DNA of 64,000 bases from Aradus depressus (GCA_963662175.1 OY759215.1:8483079-8547078), one strand, 5' to 3'. Shown: positions 1-12,688, numbered from the stretch's first letter. Made by a program: numbers and translations. Notes: a model not told the origin generated them from the sequence alone.

Positions 1-400
1 TGTTCTAAGTAAGATCATTAGAATATTCGAACGGTTTCAGTTCAAGTCAACAATTTACAAGAAATCTGTTATGTAAGATAAAAAGTGATAAAAGGCTAAT
101 TATTATTACAATATACAATATTCCCACGATAAATACAAGGCGTCACTCTATTGGGCAGCAAGACATCGCATGGCTGAAATGCCAAAGGTGGGCGTAGGAT
201 AAAAAAAAAATTACAAAACAGACAATGAAAATACATAAAAATAATTAAAATTAAAAATCTTACACGTGAATTTACCTAAAAGCAGGGAAGGAGTAAAATT
301 AGTTGTAGACTCTTTTTCTGGTCAAGTTGGTTGCTGACTGACTGGGGTTAGAGTTGCCCCCACTTCCTCCCTCCAGTGTTCCCAAAACAAAGTTCAAGAA

Positions 401-416
401 GGGGGGGGGGGGGGGG
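401..416. repeat. Poly(G) tract
   Basis: 16 consecutive G. Confidence 0.95.
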
Positions 417-849
417 TGTATCAAATTGAGTTACCCTGCTCAAACATATATCTCTTTTTACGTTGAGTAATTTTTAATTTTTAGTTTTTTGAACCAGTCG
501 GGACCATCTAATATAAAATTTGTCAACTGCGACTATTAGGTGGTCCTTAATTCCGAAACTCTACTAGTACAAATTTTCCGCCCTGACTGGCCTACATAGG
601 TCTATGTCATCTACGTACCTACTGAAAGAGAGGCATATTAAATAAATAAAAAACACACACACAAATATTGGCTGAAGTGTGGATGTAGAGCTGTTCCAAA
701 ACACAGCTTAGGTGTCGATCCAGGAAGGACCTACATCGCGACATAGCCTTACCCCTAATTCTGTAGTATGTGACTTAATGAAGGAGTACATGATGGCATG
801 CAAAAGGTCTGTTCGCCTTTCGCTAATCCTTTTGTGACTTCATAATTGA

Positions 850-1140
850 TTAATTCCCCTCATAGTCCAGTCGTGTTTCCACCTTCCTGGAACTCAAACT
901 GGCTTTTAACAATAAAATATTATTATGTTCTAGGAAAGTTAATCAATAATCTATCCTTGAATACAATCTCGAAAACCTTGGAAAAACCAGGAGTGATAGT
1001 GAAGGTCTGTAATTGCCAGGCGAGTGCTCATCCCTTTTTTTGAAGACAGGAACGACCTTATTATATTTGAATGCCGAAGAAAACTTCCCTTCTATAAAGG
1101 GTGTATTGATTGCAGGAGTAAGGGCTAACATGTGAGGCTT
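850..1140 (-). mobile_element. LINE reverse transcriptase N-terminal fragment
   Basis: Minus-strand translation includes FKYNKVVPVFKKRDEHSPG then NYRP, the start of the RT palm in Jockey/CR1-like LINEs (consensus A-x-V-x-P-x-x-K-K-G-D...NYRPIS). It continues LINFLEHNNIL and a KAS..SRKV stretch corresponding to the QFGFR region. Frameshifts and stops show decay. Confidence 0.75.
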
Positions 1141-2160
1141 TTAATACATTCACACTCATACCCTATATATCTGTAGAGTCGGAAGATTCAAATTCTTGGG
1201 GCAGGTCATACTAGATGTAAAAAATACATTTTCTATCAGTCGCAGTCGCGGATCTGGGGTAATTCCCTCTCTCCCCCTCCCACCATCCTCCACTGAAAAT
1301 CAGGAGAAAAAAAAAAAAAAAAATGGAATGTTAGAACTAAGCGGACTGCATAAAAAAATAAGTGATTCTCTTAAACATGAAAAATTGAGAATAGTAAACA
1401 TGTGTATAGCTGTGGATCGCGCCGCACGTGAGGGGCGTCTCTTGGTCATTAAACAGTATAGATCCATGCCCAGGGAGTGGCGCTACTCGTAGAGATGCGC
1501 AACTAGTTGAGCCGCTCGGTTGGAGGCGCCACATAGTCGGCTTGTGTCGTCACATGATACTCAGCTGTCATGGTCACTTTACGATGAATCGAGCAGAACT
1601 TCAGAAAAATTCATTTACCAAGTTGAAAAACCAGTCCAGCAATACGGGACATGACTAATGATACTCGGGTGTGGGGGGGAGCTGGTGACGGACATTCTGC
1701 AAAAATAAAAAAAATGGCTCCTTCTTTGAGGCATCAGTAGATGGTGTAAAATAAACTCGTTAATGGAGTCGAGTTGAACCACAAATTTCTATTCTTTATT
1801 TCTTTTTTCGCATGTTATGACGCGAGTGCAGCCTTTTGTTCGACCTGAATCTTCATACTGAACTCAAATGGCCACAAAACGGAGCGGTGCCACTTAGTGG
1901 CGGATCGACAGCAGCTTCTTCTGACAGAACCCTTGGTCAGCTTGTAAACCATCCAGACAGTTCGAGTACAGGTAAACATTTGAACAAGAATTCATAATAA
2001 TTATGTTTTAGCCTTTAGAAATTCTATATGTATGGGGTAAGAGAGATTAAGACAGTGTCAGTAAGCTGTTTTAGGAATTTCATTAGTGTACAGTGAGCAG
2101 TTAAAAAGTTTAGTTGTAAATAGTTGCTTTCAGTGTTTATTTAATAATTCGATTTTTTTT
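1141..2160. other. No gene recognised
   Basis: Mixed sequence with a GC-richer block at 1410-1590, containing a short hairpin with GTGGCGC/GCGCCAC ends (1477-1533). Nothing protein-like. Confidence 0.5.
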
Positions 2161-2710
2161 CAGCTACACGAACCATAGTGGTGTTTCTAGTCAGAAATTC
2201 GATTAACAGTTTTCAACGGAATTTCATGTTTTCCGACCTCCTGATTTCAAAAATTAAAATTCTATCTGTGTGTCTGTGAACACGATAGAATGAATGTCTC
2301 GACATGAAATTTTATATGTGCATCCAGACCCCATATGAACGAGACCTATTGATTATCAGCTAAATCGGCCATAAGGAATGGGGGATTAGGGGGGGAGACA
2401 ACACAAAAACTGTAATAACTGCCGTTATAATAAATGTTTCGAAGCCAAATTTTTATTTATATTCAAAGCCTTATAAGAACGACACCTATTAATTTTCAGC
2501 GGCAATTAGTCAAAGAAGGGGGCTCGTCTCAAATAGCCTAATAACTGCCGATGTAATGAATGTATCGACACAAAATTTAGTATGAGGAATCAGAAGCCAC
2601 TATGTAAGTCAAAATTGTAGCTATTATCAGCTCAAATAGTCCATTAGCTTTGGAGGGAGAGCGAAAACATAATTTATTAATTCGTTCTGGGAAACTACAT
2701 TGCCGATTAT
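2161..2710 (+). repeat. Family A dispersed repeat, nearly complete
   Basis: Begins CAGCTACACGAACCATAGTG, then GAAATTCGATTAACAG, TTTTCCGACCTCCTGATT, a CTGTGTGTCTGTGAACACGA stretch, then three modules each with AATGTWTCGACA..AAATTT and a purine-rich AAGGGGGG..GGGG block, ending CTGGGAAACTACATTGCCG. Used as the reference copy (~550 bp). Confidence 0.85.
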
Positions 2711-3331
2711 CCGCCGATTTTTTTTTTATTTACACATTAATTTTCCACGCAATTCTTGTGTTATTAATTATCCTTATTATCCTTATAACATAGTAGGTAG
2801 ATATTTCGTTGAATTGATAATTAATTAACTAATGTTTATAATGAGAGACATATTGAAACTCAGTGGGTGGAATAAATGTCGAATGAGTGCGGTAGGGACA
2901 TATCTGTCGAAGAGAATGAAGGGATGAAAGGGAGAGAAATTCCGGAGTGTGGAATTAGGGTATTGATGAGCCTAAAACATTGAACTCTGACATAGATTTG
3001 ACTATTTACACATTATTATCTGGTATATAACGTTGTGGAAAATAACAAAAATCTAAATGTTTTTCATAATTGAAGATACCCGGCAACTCCTCCTATTCTC
3101 CCTTGTTTCCCCATTTCGACAACAGGTTCCTGGTCTATAATGTTCTGAGCAAGTTCAACAAATCCTGAACACTCACGTCAATGTCTCTACTAAGGACACT
3201 CACATCTCGCCCTGGTACTCGTCTAGGTTCCTTCCTCTTCACATGTGCAAACTTAGGATATGTTTAGATTTTGACCGGAATCAGACGAAAATTCACTTTA
3301 CTTCGGAACCTAAGTACATTTTACAAGATAC

Positions 3332-3620
3332 AGTATAACATCGATTATCCGGGGTAATGGGGGGGAGAGGTCGCACGGATAAATGAAAACCACGGTTAAT
3401 CGAGACACTTTTTATTTAACGAATTACATATCTGTATACAATGTTATAAACATATGTGTGTACATTGTCATGTTATAACGTTATAAGGGTTTGAAATATG
3501 AAGTAATCCTTCTTTGTTTTTTGCCGTTTAAAATGATTTTCCTTACTTCAGTTCTAATTTTTCTCAAATTCATGACGTCGAAAGAAGCTGTGTGCGATTT
3601 TTTTACATCAAAATAGTTAA
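3332..3620 (-). mobile_element. Second Tigger/pogo remnant (one terminus plus transposase tail)
   Basis: The left end reads CAGTATAACATCGATTATCC with GGGG and AATCGAGAC motifs, a Tigger-type terminus. About 150 bp inside, the minus strand encodes SHTASFDVMNL...RRITSYFKP, equivalent to the SHT..F/..ITxYF C-terminal region of pogo transposases with a deletion. The same arrangement (terminus, then C-terminus) is seen in the 35-kb copy. The right end was not found. Confidence 0.65.
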
Positions 3621-4394
3621 TAAATCATATACATAAACCGATATCAAATTTTAGAATACAAATACATTTGAGATAAATAATATTAATTTTTTTTTTTAAA
3701 TATATAAATAATAGAAGATACCTAATGGAATATAAAATTCCTAAACAATTAGTACTATTTATATTTTTATTATTAATTATTTTATATTTATACTTCTTTT
3801 TAGGTAAATCTTTTTCAAGGACGATATATCGTTTGGATCATGGACCTCTTCTTCAGTTCACAAAGATCGATATATACAAAAAAATGTATACGATATTAAT
3901 TAACAAGTATCATTAAAGGAAATGGTATATATAACTAAAAAAAATGAAGAATACTGCCATGAAAATAAATTTAAAGCAAGAATTAAATTGAGATGGGACA
4001 TTATATATATTTCTAATTGAATTAATTATGTAGAAATGGAGTGAATGTGAGCTCTTGTTTGAGGATCAACGAAGTTAACACCGTGATGTACAAAGGTTTG
4101 TAACCTTCATTCAGGAGTATATTGTAAGGCCTCCACCATTCATCAGATATCACTCTTGTCCCACTTTCCCTTATTCCCTTAGAATACGTAAAAGGGTAGA
4201 CATCTCCATGTTCAACAGCCCTACTACAAGTATCCTTTTGTTTTTTGAGTTATTCTACTAAAAACCCATTGTTCTTGTCTTGTTCATTCTCTTATGCTTT
4301 CTTCGAACAAATAGACATTAATTTTTACAATAATATCATCAGGATCACCAATTACATGCGCATTGTTACTTTCTTATTATACGTTTAGGGTAAA

Positions 4395-4745
4395 GGAGTA
4401 TTGTAATCATGCGAAAATCTGAGATCGAGTTTTCTAACAGATATTCACATATTAAGATATGAGTGGAACTTTGTGAGAGCTTCATCTCAAAAACGATAGT
4501 AGTTATGAAAAATTGAAATTTGAAATGAAGATGTCACAAGTGCTGATTAGATTCTGGCCGAAATCAGACAAAAATTGAGACCACTTTACTTTGGGGCCTA
4601 TATCTTCAAATAAAAGTTGTAGAGAAAACTAAAAGATACATATTACATGGGAAAGATTTTGTCGAAAGTCGCCCGGTTTTGGAGATATACGTCCGAAAAT
4701 GTCCTTTTGAAACATTGTTTTAGACGATGCACACTGGGGCAAGAG
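4395..4745 (+). repeat. Family B copy, 5' part
   Basis: GTAATCATGCGAAAATCTGA, TTCTGGCCGAAATCAGACAA, TTGAGACCACTTTACTTTGG match 46.9-47.2 kb. A 65-bp scrap is at 3262-3330. Confidence 0.75.
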
Positions 4746-5454
4746 GCCTCAAAACCTGGCCAAAATACAAAAAAACAGATGCAGATTTTAAGGAGGGAGT
4801 GAAGGTGGGTTTACTTGCATACACCTGTACAAACATAAACAAGACCATTGCAGCCTTTTAATAGCCTCTACATTGCCTCAATCTATATTTATAACGTGTT
4901 AAAACCCAATCTTTTTAATTCTTTTATTGTCTTAAATATGGAGATATCTTCTCAAGGTAAGTGTACTGAATTATAATTATTATCATTAGCGTCACTGATT
5001 AATAAAAAACTATTGAAAAAAATCAGGTTTTGTTGTTGCCGGGCACTCACTCTTTCACCTTCCTAAAGACTTCATCAGAACCATAAAATTAAATTCGTTT
5101 TTGCAAAAATTTGCGAATTTGGGAGAAACTTAATTTTAAAGTTATAAATTCGTCCGAAGAAGACGCAGATGTTTAATTTTAGTGAATTTTCGAAGAAAAC
5201 AAGCTATTGCTATTTCTAATTTCAGTTACCTAATATGAATTGTATATTTCTCATAAGCTGTATGAGCTACAACACGTGTTCACCTCCTCTTGAGGAGCTG
5301 ATGTATTTGTCAAAATACAGTACTCAATGAAGGATCGGGGAATTTCTTAAGTATTTTTTTGTGTTCAGCACACCAAAAAACTTGAAGTAAGTTTTAGTTT
5401 CATAATTTTGGCCAGAAATTTGTTCCTTTTGCCCCAGTGTGCGATGAAAAAAGA

Positions 5455-5578
5455 CATATTTTATTTTCATATTTGGAATCTGGCGGTTGGAAAACGTGAA
5501 ATTCCGTTGAAAACTCCGCATTGAATTTTTGACTGATTCAATAACTTCCCCTATACTTCGCATAGCTGAGGAAGTAAA
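5455..5578 (-). repeat. Family A hairpin end
   Basis: Minus strand: CTTCCTCAGCTATGCGAAGT, then ATAGGGGAAGTTATTGAATC, a ~32-nt palindrome, followed by GAATTTCACGTTTTCC. Confidence 0.8.
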
Positions 5579-5611
5579 AATAAAGAAATGTTATATAGTA
5601 TATATATAAGT

Positions 5612-5665
5612 ATATGAGTGGCCATTACAGGACTTTAGTAGAGACCACTCTCCCCCTCTCAAATT
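5612..5665 (+). repeat. Terminus fragment of the 44.8-kb MITE family
   Basis: GAGTGGCCATTACAGGACTT followed by GAGACCACTCTCCCCCTCTC matches the MITE end. Confidence 0.6.
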
Positions 5666-5930
5666 CATTTCAAATTAATTAATGCCATCTGTCTCCGCTA
5701 GGCGGGGTCCCATGTCTGGTAGATATTTGGTCCCAGCTAGGCACACCATTTACCATAAATTCTATCTCCCCTTCTCCGACCCATACCGAAAATAACTGGA
5801 GGATTGTGACGCGTTACATACTGACACAGAGAGCGTGGTGTCCCCGAAAATTGCCATTGTTCAATATTGCATAATTGCCAATTTTCTGTAAGTTACGTAC
5901 ACAAGATATAGCCGGAATATGTAAGAACGG

Positions 5931-6190
5931 TTAGTTATTGTGACTCATGCCCGGGCTTTAACTAGGAGGTCTTATCGCCTACTACCAGAGCGCTTTTTCG
6001 TCGCTATGGTGGACATGATCCCGACTCTACATTGGGAGTCCTAAATGTTGCGTATTTAGGTTTATTCACTTAGAGTAGGGATCTTTAAACGAGTAGCTGA
6101 CATCTTAGAGGGACCATCGCTTAATGTCCTATCCGAAGGACGGAGTGCTCAAGGTCTTTTCACCTCCCACATAAAAAACCTAAGAGAACC
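5931..6190 (-). mobile_element. SINE copy lacking the tRNA-like head
   Basis: Begins (3' end) TTATTGTGACTCATGCCCGG and runs to CCTCCCACATAAAAAACC. The head is missing. Confidence 0.9.
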
Positions 6191-6394
6191 CAACATGTCG
6201 TTACCATCCAACTCATCGGATGATTCATCGTATTATTTTTTAAATTATTTTATTATATTTTCATTATTAAACTGTTATTGTAAAGTGCTTTTTCATTTTT
6301 TTTTTACCACAATGACACGTATTTCTTTAATTATAATCTTTTCCTATCATATAGATGCTTGTAAAATATGAGATTTTTAAATTTTTCGCGCTAA

Positions 6395-6650
6395 TTATGC
6401 GTTTTGTCCCACTGTGCGCCGCAAGGAAAAAAGAGCACTGAAGACACCGCCCTGGTCAATGGCTGCCCCAATGGAGAGGTGGCAGTCATTCAACACATGG
6501 TTGCTAAGACTGTTCTGGGGCCTCAAAAATGGGCAAGGCCAGTGAGCGGATGGTTAATGTTGGCGTTCAACGCCTCATTGATCTGCCAGCGGCCTCGTTC
6601 AGGCAGTTTGAGGCCTAGACGATGGCCAGGCTTTCTTCGGAGATCCTAAA
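6395..6650. other. GC-rich island, unrecognised
   Basis: About 250 bp with much higher GC than its surroundings. Plus strand carries an 81-codon open frame and a second frame with MGKASERMVNVGVQRLIDLP; minus-strand frames have stops. Could be a decayed transposon coding segment. No motif recognised. Confidence 0.35.
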
Positions 6651-6845
6651 ACTAATTATACATAGATATATGAATTATTATTTTGTAATATACCTATCAT
6701 ATCCAACTCTCACTTGATCTAAGATATATTATATATTTCTTAATGTTCTATCTTTTTGTTTTCATTTGTATTATTTTTCAAGTTTAATAATGCAGTTTTT
6801 ATTGTTGTGTATCTGTTTTTTTATTTCATAGGAATCTGATTTTGA

Positions 6846-7045
6846 AGTTAGATATGTTTGGAGTATTTTTGTTAACTGCCGTTGTAATGAATTTATCGAC
6901 ATAAAATTTAGGATCTAAGGAGCCCCTGTGTAAGTCAACTGTTGAATATTAGCGCAAACGGTCGACTGGTTTCGGAGAGGAAACGAAAAGTTAATTGATT
7001 AATTCGTTCTGGGGAAGTACATTGCCGGTGATTTCAATCGGCTGG
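6846..7045 (+). repeat. Family A right-end fragment
   Basis: TAACTGCCGTTGTAATGAAT to TTAATTCGTTCTGGGGAAGT and ACATTGCCGGTGATTTC. Confidence 0.8.
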
Positions 7046-7800
7046 TTCATTCTTTCTTGCAGACAACTAATTATATAAACCATTTGCATAACGCTAAGAG
7101 GTAGGTATACTATCGTTAAGACATTACAAAGCAATTTTTTAGTGTATTCGATAAAGAAAAGAAAACTGGTTAATGAGAGGACTTTGTGTTTGTCTTTGAG
7201 CGCTGCTATGGTTACCCTAATAGCTCATATTAAGAAGTTAATTATGAAAATAATACAAAACAATAAAAAAAAGAAAAAATATTTATTAAACTTTTTTCCT
7301 GCATTTTTTTTTTTAATCTCTTCAAAGGGTCTTCCTCAAAGAGGTTTATGAAAATGTTGTGTTCTGTCATTTGGGCTTTTGAAGAGATTATATTTTATTT
7401 TGAGGAAAAAAAAAAAATTATTATTTCTACTCTCTGAGAAAGTTTTCTGAACTATATTTGAAGGAAAAACCTGTCTGAATAGATGGAAGTGGCATTTCGA
7501 GGGTTCATGACAGTGTCTCTGCAGAAGTTGTGTTTTGCCCTACGGAGGAGGGGACTTTTAAAATTATTTAATTAACTAATAATAATAATAATTATTATTA
7601 TATGTAGGTGTACATGAAAATACTGTGAAAGACCGAAATTGGTGCATTTCAACGATCACCGGGGGATGTCGGCAGACATCAACTACGTCAGCGAAGTTCG
7701 AAACATTATTTGTATTTAATTCTACGGGGATAGTCGACATAAGACGAAGATAATGGAGGTTATCTGTAGTAGATCTGGAACCTTTATCAGGTTATAGTTA

Positions 7801-7946
7801 GTTAATCATTATGCCTGAGCTTTAACTACGAGGTCATATCGCCTACTACCAGAGCGCTCTTTCGTCACTCTGGTGGACATGAGCCCGACTCAACTATAGG
7901 AGTCATCTTAAATTTTGCCTAACTTTTTATTCACTTTGGGTATAAA
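7801..7946 (-). mobile_element. SINE 3' fragment
   Basis: ATTATGCCTGAGCTTTAACT through CTACTACCAGAGCGCTCTTT to TTATTCACTTTGGGTA. Confidence 0.88.
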
Positions 7947-8042
7947 AAAAAAAGTTATTAGTAGTTGTTTTATTAAAGTTCTTATGAAAAAACCTTTAAT
8001 GGTCACAACAGTAAAAAAAAAAAAAAAAAATTAAAAAGTATG

Positions 8043-8233
8043 TTTTCTAAAAATATTGTCTTTTTCACAAAATATATGGGAGTACTTTCGGTATTGCTAC
8101 CATCATCATCCACGACTTAACAAATACTAGACGCAAATAAAAATTCTAGTATTTGTTAAGTCGTGGCTGATGATGGTAGCAATACCGAAACAACTCCCAT
8201 ATATTTTGTGAAATAGACAATATTTTTAAAAAA
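8043..8233. mobile_element. Foldback element with hammerhead-like core
   Basis: Inverted arms 8043-8130 and 8146-8233 (~88 bp, few mismatches) around a 15-bp spacer. The right arm on the plus strand contains CTGATGAT-GGTA-GCAA-TACC-GAAA (8167-8190), with a 4-bp stem closed by a GNRA loop. The left-arm counterpart has a mutated core. Confidence 0.85.
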
Positions 8234-8598
8234 TATAATTTTTTGTTCATATTTTTTTTTGTTTCACAATATCTTTGCAAAAATGTTAAGTATCATACAT
8301 TTTTATTTGAACTTAAACTTTTTGGTTTGAAAAGGGGTGTTCTCTATAGGGGGGTGTAAGAAGTTTCACTGTAAATCCTCAAATTAAATGGTAAAAAAGT
8401 AATAAGATTAAGGAAGTGGAGTTGGTATTGTATTATTTTTTTTTTTTTAAATGTAGTAATACCAGGAAGACGCAGTAAATTAATTTGTCTTTCCCATCGC
8501 GCTCCATGAAAACAATTTGTAAATAACCAGATACTGGATGAAATATTCCACGTTCTGTACTTATAAAACGTTAAAATATAATAAAAGTTAGGTTAGGT

Positions 8599-8932
8599 TT
8601 TATGACTCATGCACGGGCTTTAACTACGAGGTCGTATCGCCTACTACCAGAGCGCTTTTTCGTCACTCTGGTGCACATGAGCCCGACTCTACTGTGGGAG
8701 TCCTAAATTTTGCCTACCCTAAATTTTTATTCACCTAGAGTAGGGGTCTTTAACGAGCACCTGACATCATACAGGCTCGGGATCATCACTTAACGTCCCA
8801 TCCGAAGGACGGCGTGCTTAAGTTTATTTTACATCTCAGATAAAATAAACTAAGGGCCTCGGTCGGGTTACGAACCCACGTTCTTGAACTCAGAAGTCAA
8901 GCAAGCATACCACTGAGCTACCGGCGCCCTCT
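8599..8932 (-). mobile_element. SINE, full length
   Basis: Full copy ending at GAGCTACCGGCGCCC. A and B boxes are on the minus strand (GGTTCG is altered to GGTTACG...). Confidence 0.93.
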
Positions 8933-9037
8933 AAAATATAATATATAAATATATAATATTTATAAATAGCATTCTCTAATTTTTGTAGCTTGAATTAGGT
9001 TATAAAAAAGTTCTTACTGGGATTGTTGAGTTGAGCC

Positions 9038-9352
9038 ACCCTCTGAACCCCCTCTTCCCTTCGACGTATTTTGCGGAGAATTGATAGGTGCCTTCCTTGT
9101 GGGGTTTTGAATATAAATTTAAAATTTCATGTCGATACATACATTAGGTATATCGGCAGTTATTGTATTTTTGTGTTGAGCCCCCTTTGAACACTTCGAA
9201 TTCTTCGCTAAAAATTAATAGGCGTCACCTGGGGACCACATTTTAAATTTTGTGTCGATACATTTTTGGAATCAGGGGTTCGGTAAACTTAGGATTTCTG
9301 ACCGATTATATACCTCCCCCTATACGTCGTAAAACTGGGGATGTAACATGAT
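9038..9352 (-). repeat. Family A, two modules plus hairpin end
   Basis: Includes TTTTGTGTCGATACATT twice with variations and ends CTCCCCCTATACGTCGTAAA, ACTGGGGATGT. Confidence 0.8.
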
Positions 9353-9405
9353 GAGCCCATTTCTGGTTATATATTATTTGTAAGGCTGATGAGTCGGATT
9401 ACTTA

Positions 9406-9663
9406 TTCTGACTCAAAACTCGGGCTTTAACTCCAGGTCATATCGCCTACTACCAGAATGCTCTTTGGTCGCTCTGGTGGACATGAGCCCGACTCTACTC
9501 TGGAAGTCGCACAGGCTTGAGGACAATGATTAACGTCATATCAAAAGGATGGCGTAATCAAGGTTTTTTCACATCTCAGATAAAAAACCTAAGGGCCTCT
9601 AAAGGGTTTCAAACCCGCGATTTTGAACTCATTAGGCAAGCTTGCTAAGCTACCAAATCCCGC
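9406..9663 (-). mobile_element. SINE, internally deleted
   Basis: CTGACTCAAAACTCGGGCTT to GCTAAGCTACCAAATCC. Lacks the TTTAGGGTAGG segment. Confidence 0.88.
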
Positions 9664-10610
9664 TTTAGGATGATGAGTCAACACTTAGACTAATGAGTGA
9701 ACACTTATTGCAAAGCTCTGATTTTTATACCAGATCTAGAAACGACTTTTCTTCCTTTAATGTCGCCTCATTCTTCTTGAAGAAAACATTTTCAGTAAAC
9801 TTGAAAATTTCTGTCATGTCCTTGATTTTATAAAAACCTTTGGTGTTACTCACAATATCAACACATCAATAAGCGAGTAATCATTTTTTTAATGATCAGT
9901 TTAGCGTGGGTTTCGCAGTATTAGAGATGGGAATATAACATGAAACCAAGTTAGGAACGTCAGTCGGCTGGAGTACGATGAACTGATTTCTTTGTTTATA
10001 TTTTTTACGTTATTTATACAAAATAATTCAATTTGTTGATAAACTTTTTATACAAGTTCTAAAGAAAAAAAAACTCCCTTTTCCCAGATTTGAATCTTAT
10101 TAAAGATAACTTTTTTAATTTGATCGCAGAATTAGATTCTGAGTTGTTTAGGGCAATTTTGACTGAATAGCTTTTCTTAATATAAATAAATAAATAAAAG
10201 TCTTTAAATATTTATTTCGAATCTGTACAATGATCGGATCATTTCAATACTGTACTCCGTTTGCAGGGAGTTTCACGAACGTTTTTACTGTATAATATAT
10301 GGAATATTTTTGAACACTAGTGCAGTTCTACCAGAAGCACAGAAGTATTGTGCTCAAGATCGCTAGTTCAAACCCTGAAGCATGCCATCCTTAGGAGGGG
10401 ACTTCAACGCTAAATGGGAAGCCTGGTGTGCGAGAGAGGCAGAAGATACGACAAATTTACCCCTCTTAATTTGGTTTTGAAAGGGGACGTTCAGTGCAGC
10501 TCCGACCTCCACATACCTACTTATATTTTTTTACTGTTTCATCCTTCAGATAGAAAATGAAGTGAAATGATCAAAAATTTAGATTGTGAGACGTATTTTG
10601 ATATAGGTAA
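9664..10610. other. No gene recognised
   Basis: AT-rich. 10320-10500 is less AT-rich and contains a tRNA-like stretch (GTGCTCAAGATCGCTAGTTC) that may be an old SINE of another family. Confidence 0.45.
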
Positions 10611-10879
10611 TTTAATGTCTTTAAATAAATACATTAGAAATCATAATTCACATGGAAGCTACAATTGATATAGATACCTAATTTAATGACAATAAATAAA
10701 TACACTACATATCATAATTCACAAGGAAGCTACAATTGATATAGATACCTAATTTAATGACAATAAATAAATACACTACAAATCATAATTCACATGGAAG
10801 CTACAATTGATATAGATACCTAATTTAATGACAATAAATAAATACACTACATATCATAATTCACAAGGAAGCTACAATT
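10611..10879. repeat. 71-bp tandem repeat, 3.8 copies, alternating subtypes
   Basis: Units start at 10611, 10682, 10753 and 10824 with TTTAATG...AATAAATACA...CATAATTCACA. Units 1 and 3 share AAATCAT and CACATGG, and units 2 and 4 share ATATCAT and CACAAGG, so the last duplication was of a 142-bp dimer. Confidence 0.93.
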
Positions 10880-11034
10880 GGAAAAATATCCAGCCCAGGG
10901 CAGGAAATACTCCTTAGTAGACCAGATGGGGTACCGCGGGCGGGCGGCAATTATAGAAATTTCGTATCAAAATATGCATAAGCAATTGCTCAAAAAATAA
11001 AAGCCGACCGAACCATTATTTGGATCATCATACT

Positions 11035-11540
11035 TTACTTTACTTTCCGTGGCGCTACGATCCTTGTAGAAACCATTCTTCTCTATCCTCGGTCTCCCGT
11101 CTCCATCTTCTCACACCCATCGTTCTGAGGTCGTCCTCCAGACAACGTAAGCGGGGTCTACCTCTTCTCCTCTGTCCTCCAGGGTGCCCTCCAGTATCCT
11201 CCTCGCTACTCTGCCTGGCTCCATCCTCTGTAAATGCCCCAGTCATCTCAGCCGCCCCTGCTTCACGAAGGTCACCAGGTCCGGACTCTTGTACAGGGCC
11301 CTCAGCTCCCTATTGGTCCCGTATCCCCCTCTGGAGTAGGGCCGTATATCTTCCTCAATAACTTCCTCTCCCACGTATTGAGCAAGATTTCGTTCCTCGA
11401 CCCAGGTTTCACTCGCATATGTGACGACCGGTCTCAGGACTGTTTTATAAATTGCTATTTTGGCGTCTCCTCGATCCGAGCACCTTCTGCAGTAACCGGT
11501 AGCATCTATTCCCGGCCGTTATCCTTGCTTTGATGTCTTT
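11035..11540 (-). mobile_element. Second, shorter 3' tail of the same LINE family
   Basis: On the minus strand this matches the last ~550 bp of the element at 60.6-61.5 kb, including TACCGGT...CTGCAGAAGGTGCTCGG, the AACGATGG...GAAGATGGAGACGGG stretch and the AGTAA-type tail. Frames are broken by indels. Near-identical flanks TTGGATCATCATACT (11020-11034) and TTGGATCCATCATACT (11541-11556) look like a target-site duplication with one indel. Confidence 0.85.
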
Positions 11541-12365
11541 TTGGATCCATCATACTAAAACTAATTTAGTTTTCAGATTAAAAATTGGTTGATTTTTATT
11601 AGGCAAAAATGGGGGCCAAATTAACATCCAAACTGTGGTGCCATCTTTTATTTCAGAAACACACTAAACTGCCTTCCTAATTAGTCTTTAATACCGGTCT
11701 GAAGCCAGTGCCTTGTGAAAATGAAGTGGAGGGGATGTCGCCATGTTGCGCGTCACTGAGGTGACGGATCCTACACTCTTCACCTATCATTCTTCTTCTC
11801 TTTTTGAAAGAAGTATAATTCATGAAGGAATCAACTTCTTTAATGTAAGAGATACAATAAAAAAGTTTTAAATTCAATAAAAAAAGTTTATGTTTGACAA
11901 AAACCCTATATTCGGAAACGGATTTTTTTTTTTTCATTTTTCAAAAAATTAAAAAACAAAACATTATTTAAATGTGTTCTGTACCTATATAAAAGCTTTA
12001 ATTCATCTTCTATTTTTAGAGTTCCTCCACCAATATCCCACAATTGATATCTTTTTTTTTTAGTTATATACTATTATTTAAATACCTTAACTTCATTTTT
12101 TTTCACAATTTCGCTTTTTTCCTCTATTCTCTTTGTGACTGTAGAATTATTAATGTAGAATGTTATAACTAAAAATATAAATATAACCTATTGTATTGGG
12201 AATTTGATATTCATATATATTCTTCTATTATATATTTATTTAATATAAACATATATTATTATTCATCTATACATATATTCTAAGATTTAATACCGATGTA
12301 AGTAATTTATAATAAGCTATTTTGATATATTTCTTGGTGGTAGGCGGATGTAGTGGACTTACTTG

Positions 12366-12599
12366 TTGAATAAATAATAAGATGTATCAGTCTAACATAG
12401 ATTTATTTAACCACAACTAGTTTCATCAGTCAAACTGACATCATCAGGTGGTGAATCCATCTGGTCCCTGTTAGGTCCAGTCCTTTGACCTCTTCTCCAA
12501 TAAGATTCACCACCTGAAGATGACATTTTGACTGATGAAACTAGTTGTGGTTAAAATAAATTCTATGTTGGACTGATACATCTTATTATTTATTTAAAC
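12366..12599. mobile_element. Foldback element with hammerhead-like core in both arms
   Basis: Arms about 12366-12455 and 12504-12599 mirror each other (AATAAGATGTATCAGTC... / ...GACTGATACATCTTATT). The left arm on the minus strand reads CTGATGATG-TCAGT-TTG-ACTGA-T-GAAA (12421-12447). The right arm on the plus strand has CTGAAGA...GAAA (12514-12540), with a weaker stem. Confidence 0.82.
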
Positions 12600-12688
12600 T
12601 ATTTTGATGTACAAAACATTATAACATATCCAACTACCATGCTGGTATAACTGGAAATAAATATTATTATTATTATTAAGGTTAGGTT

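Noticed and set aside
1477..1533. Short GC-rich hairpin as an RNA gene
   Set aside because: Only seven paired bases at the ends and no recognisable RNA family or promoter.
11020..11533. 113- and 99-codon plus-strand frames
   Set aside because: Antisense to the LINE tail.
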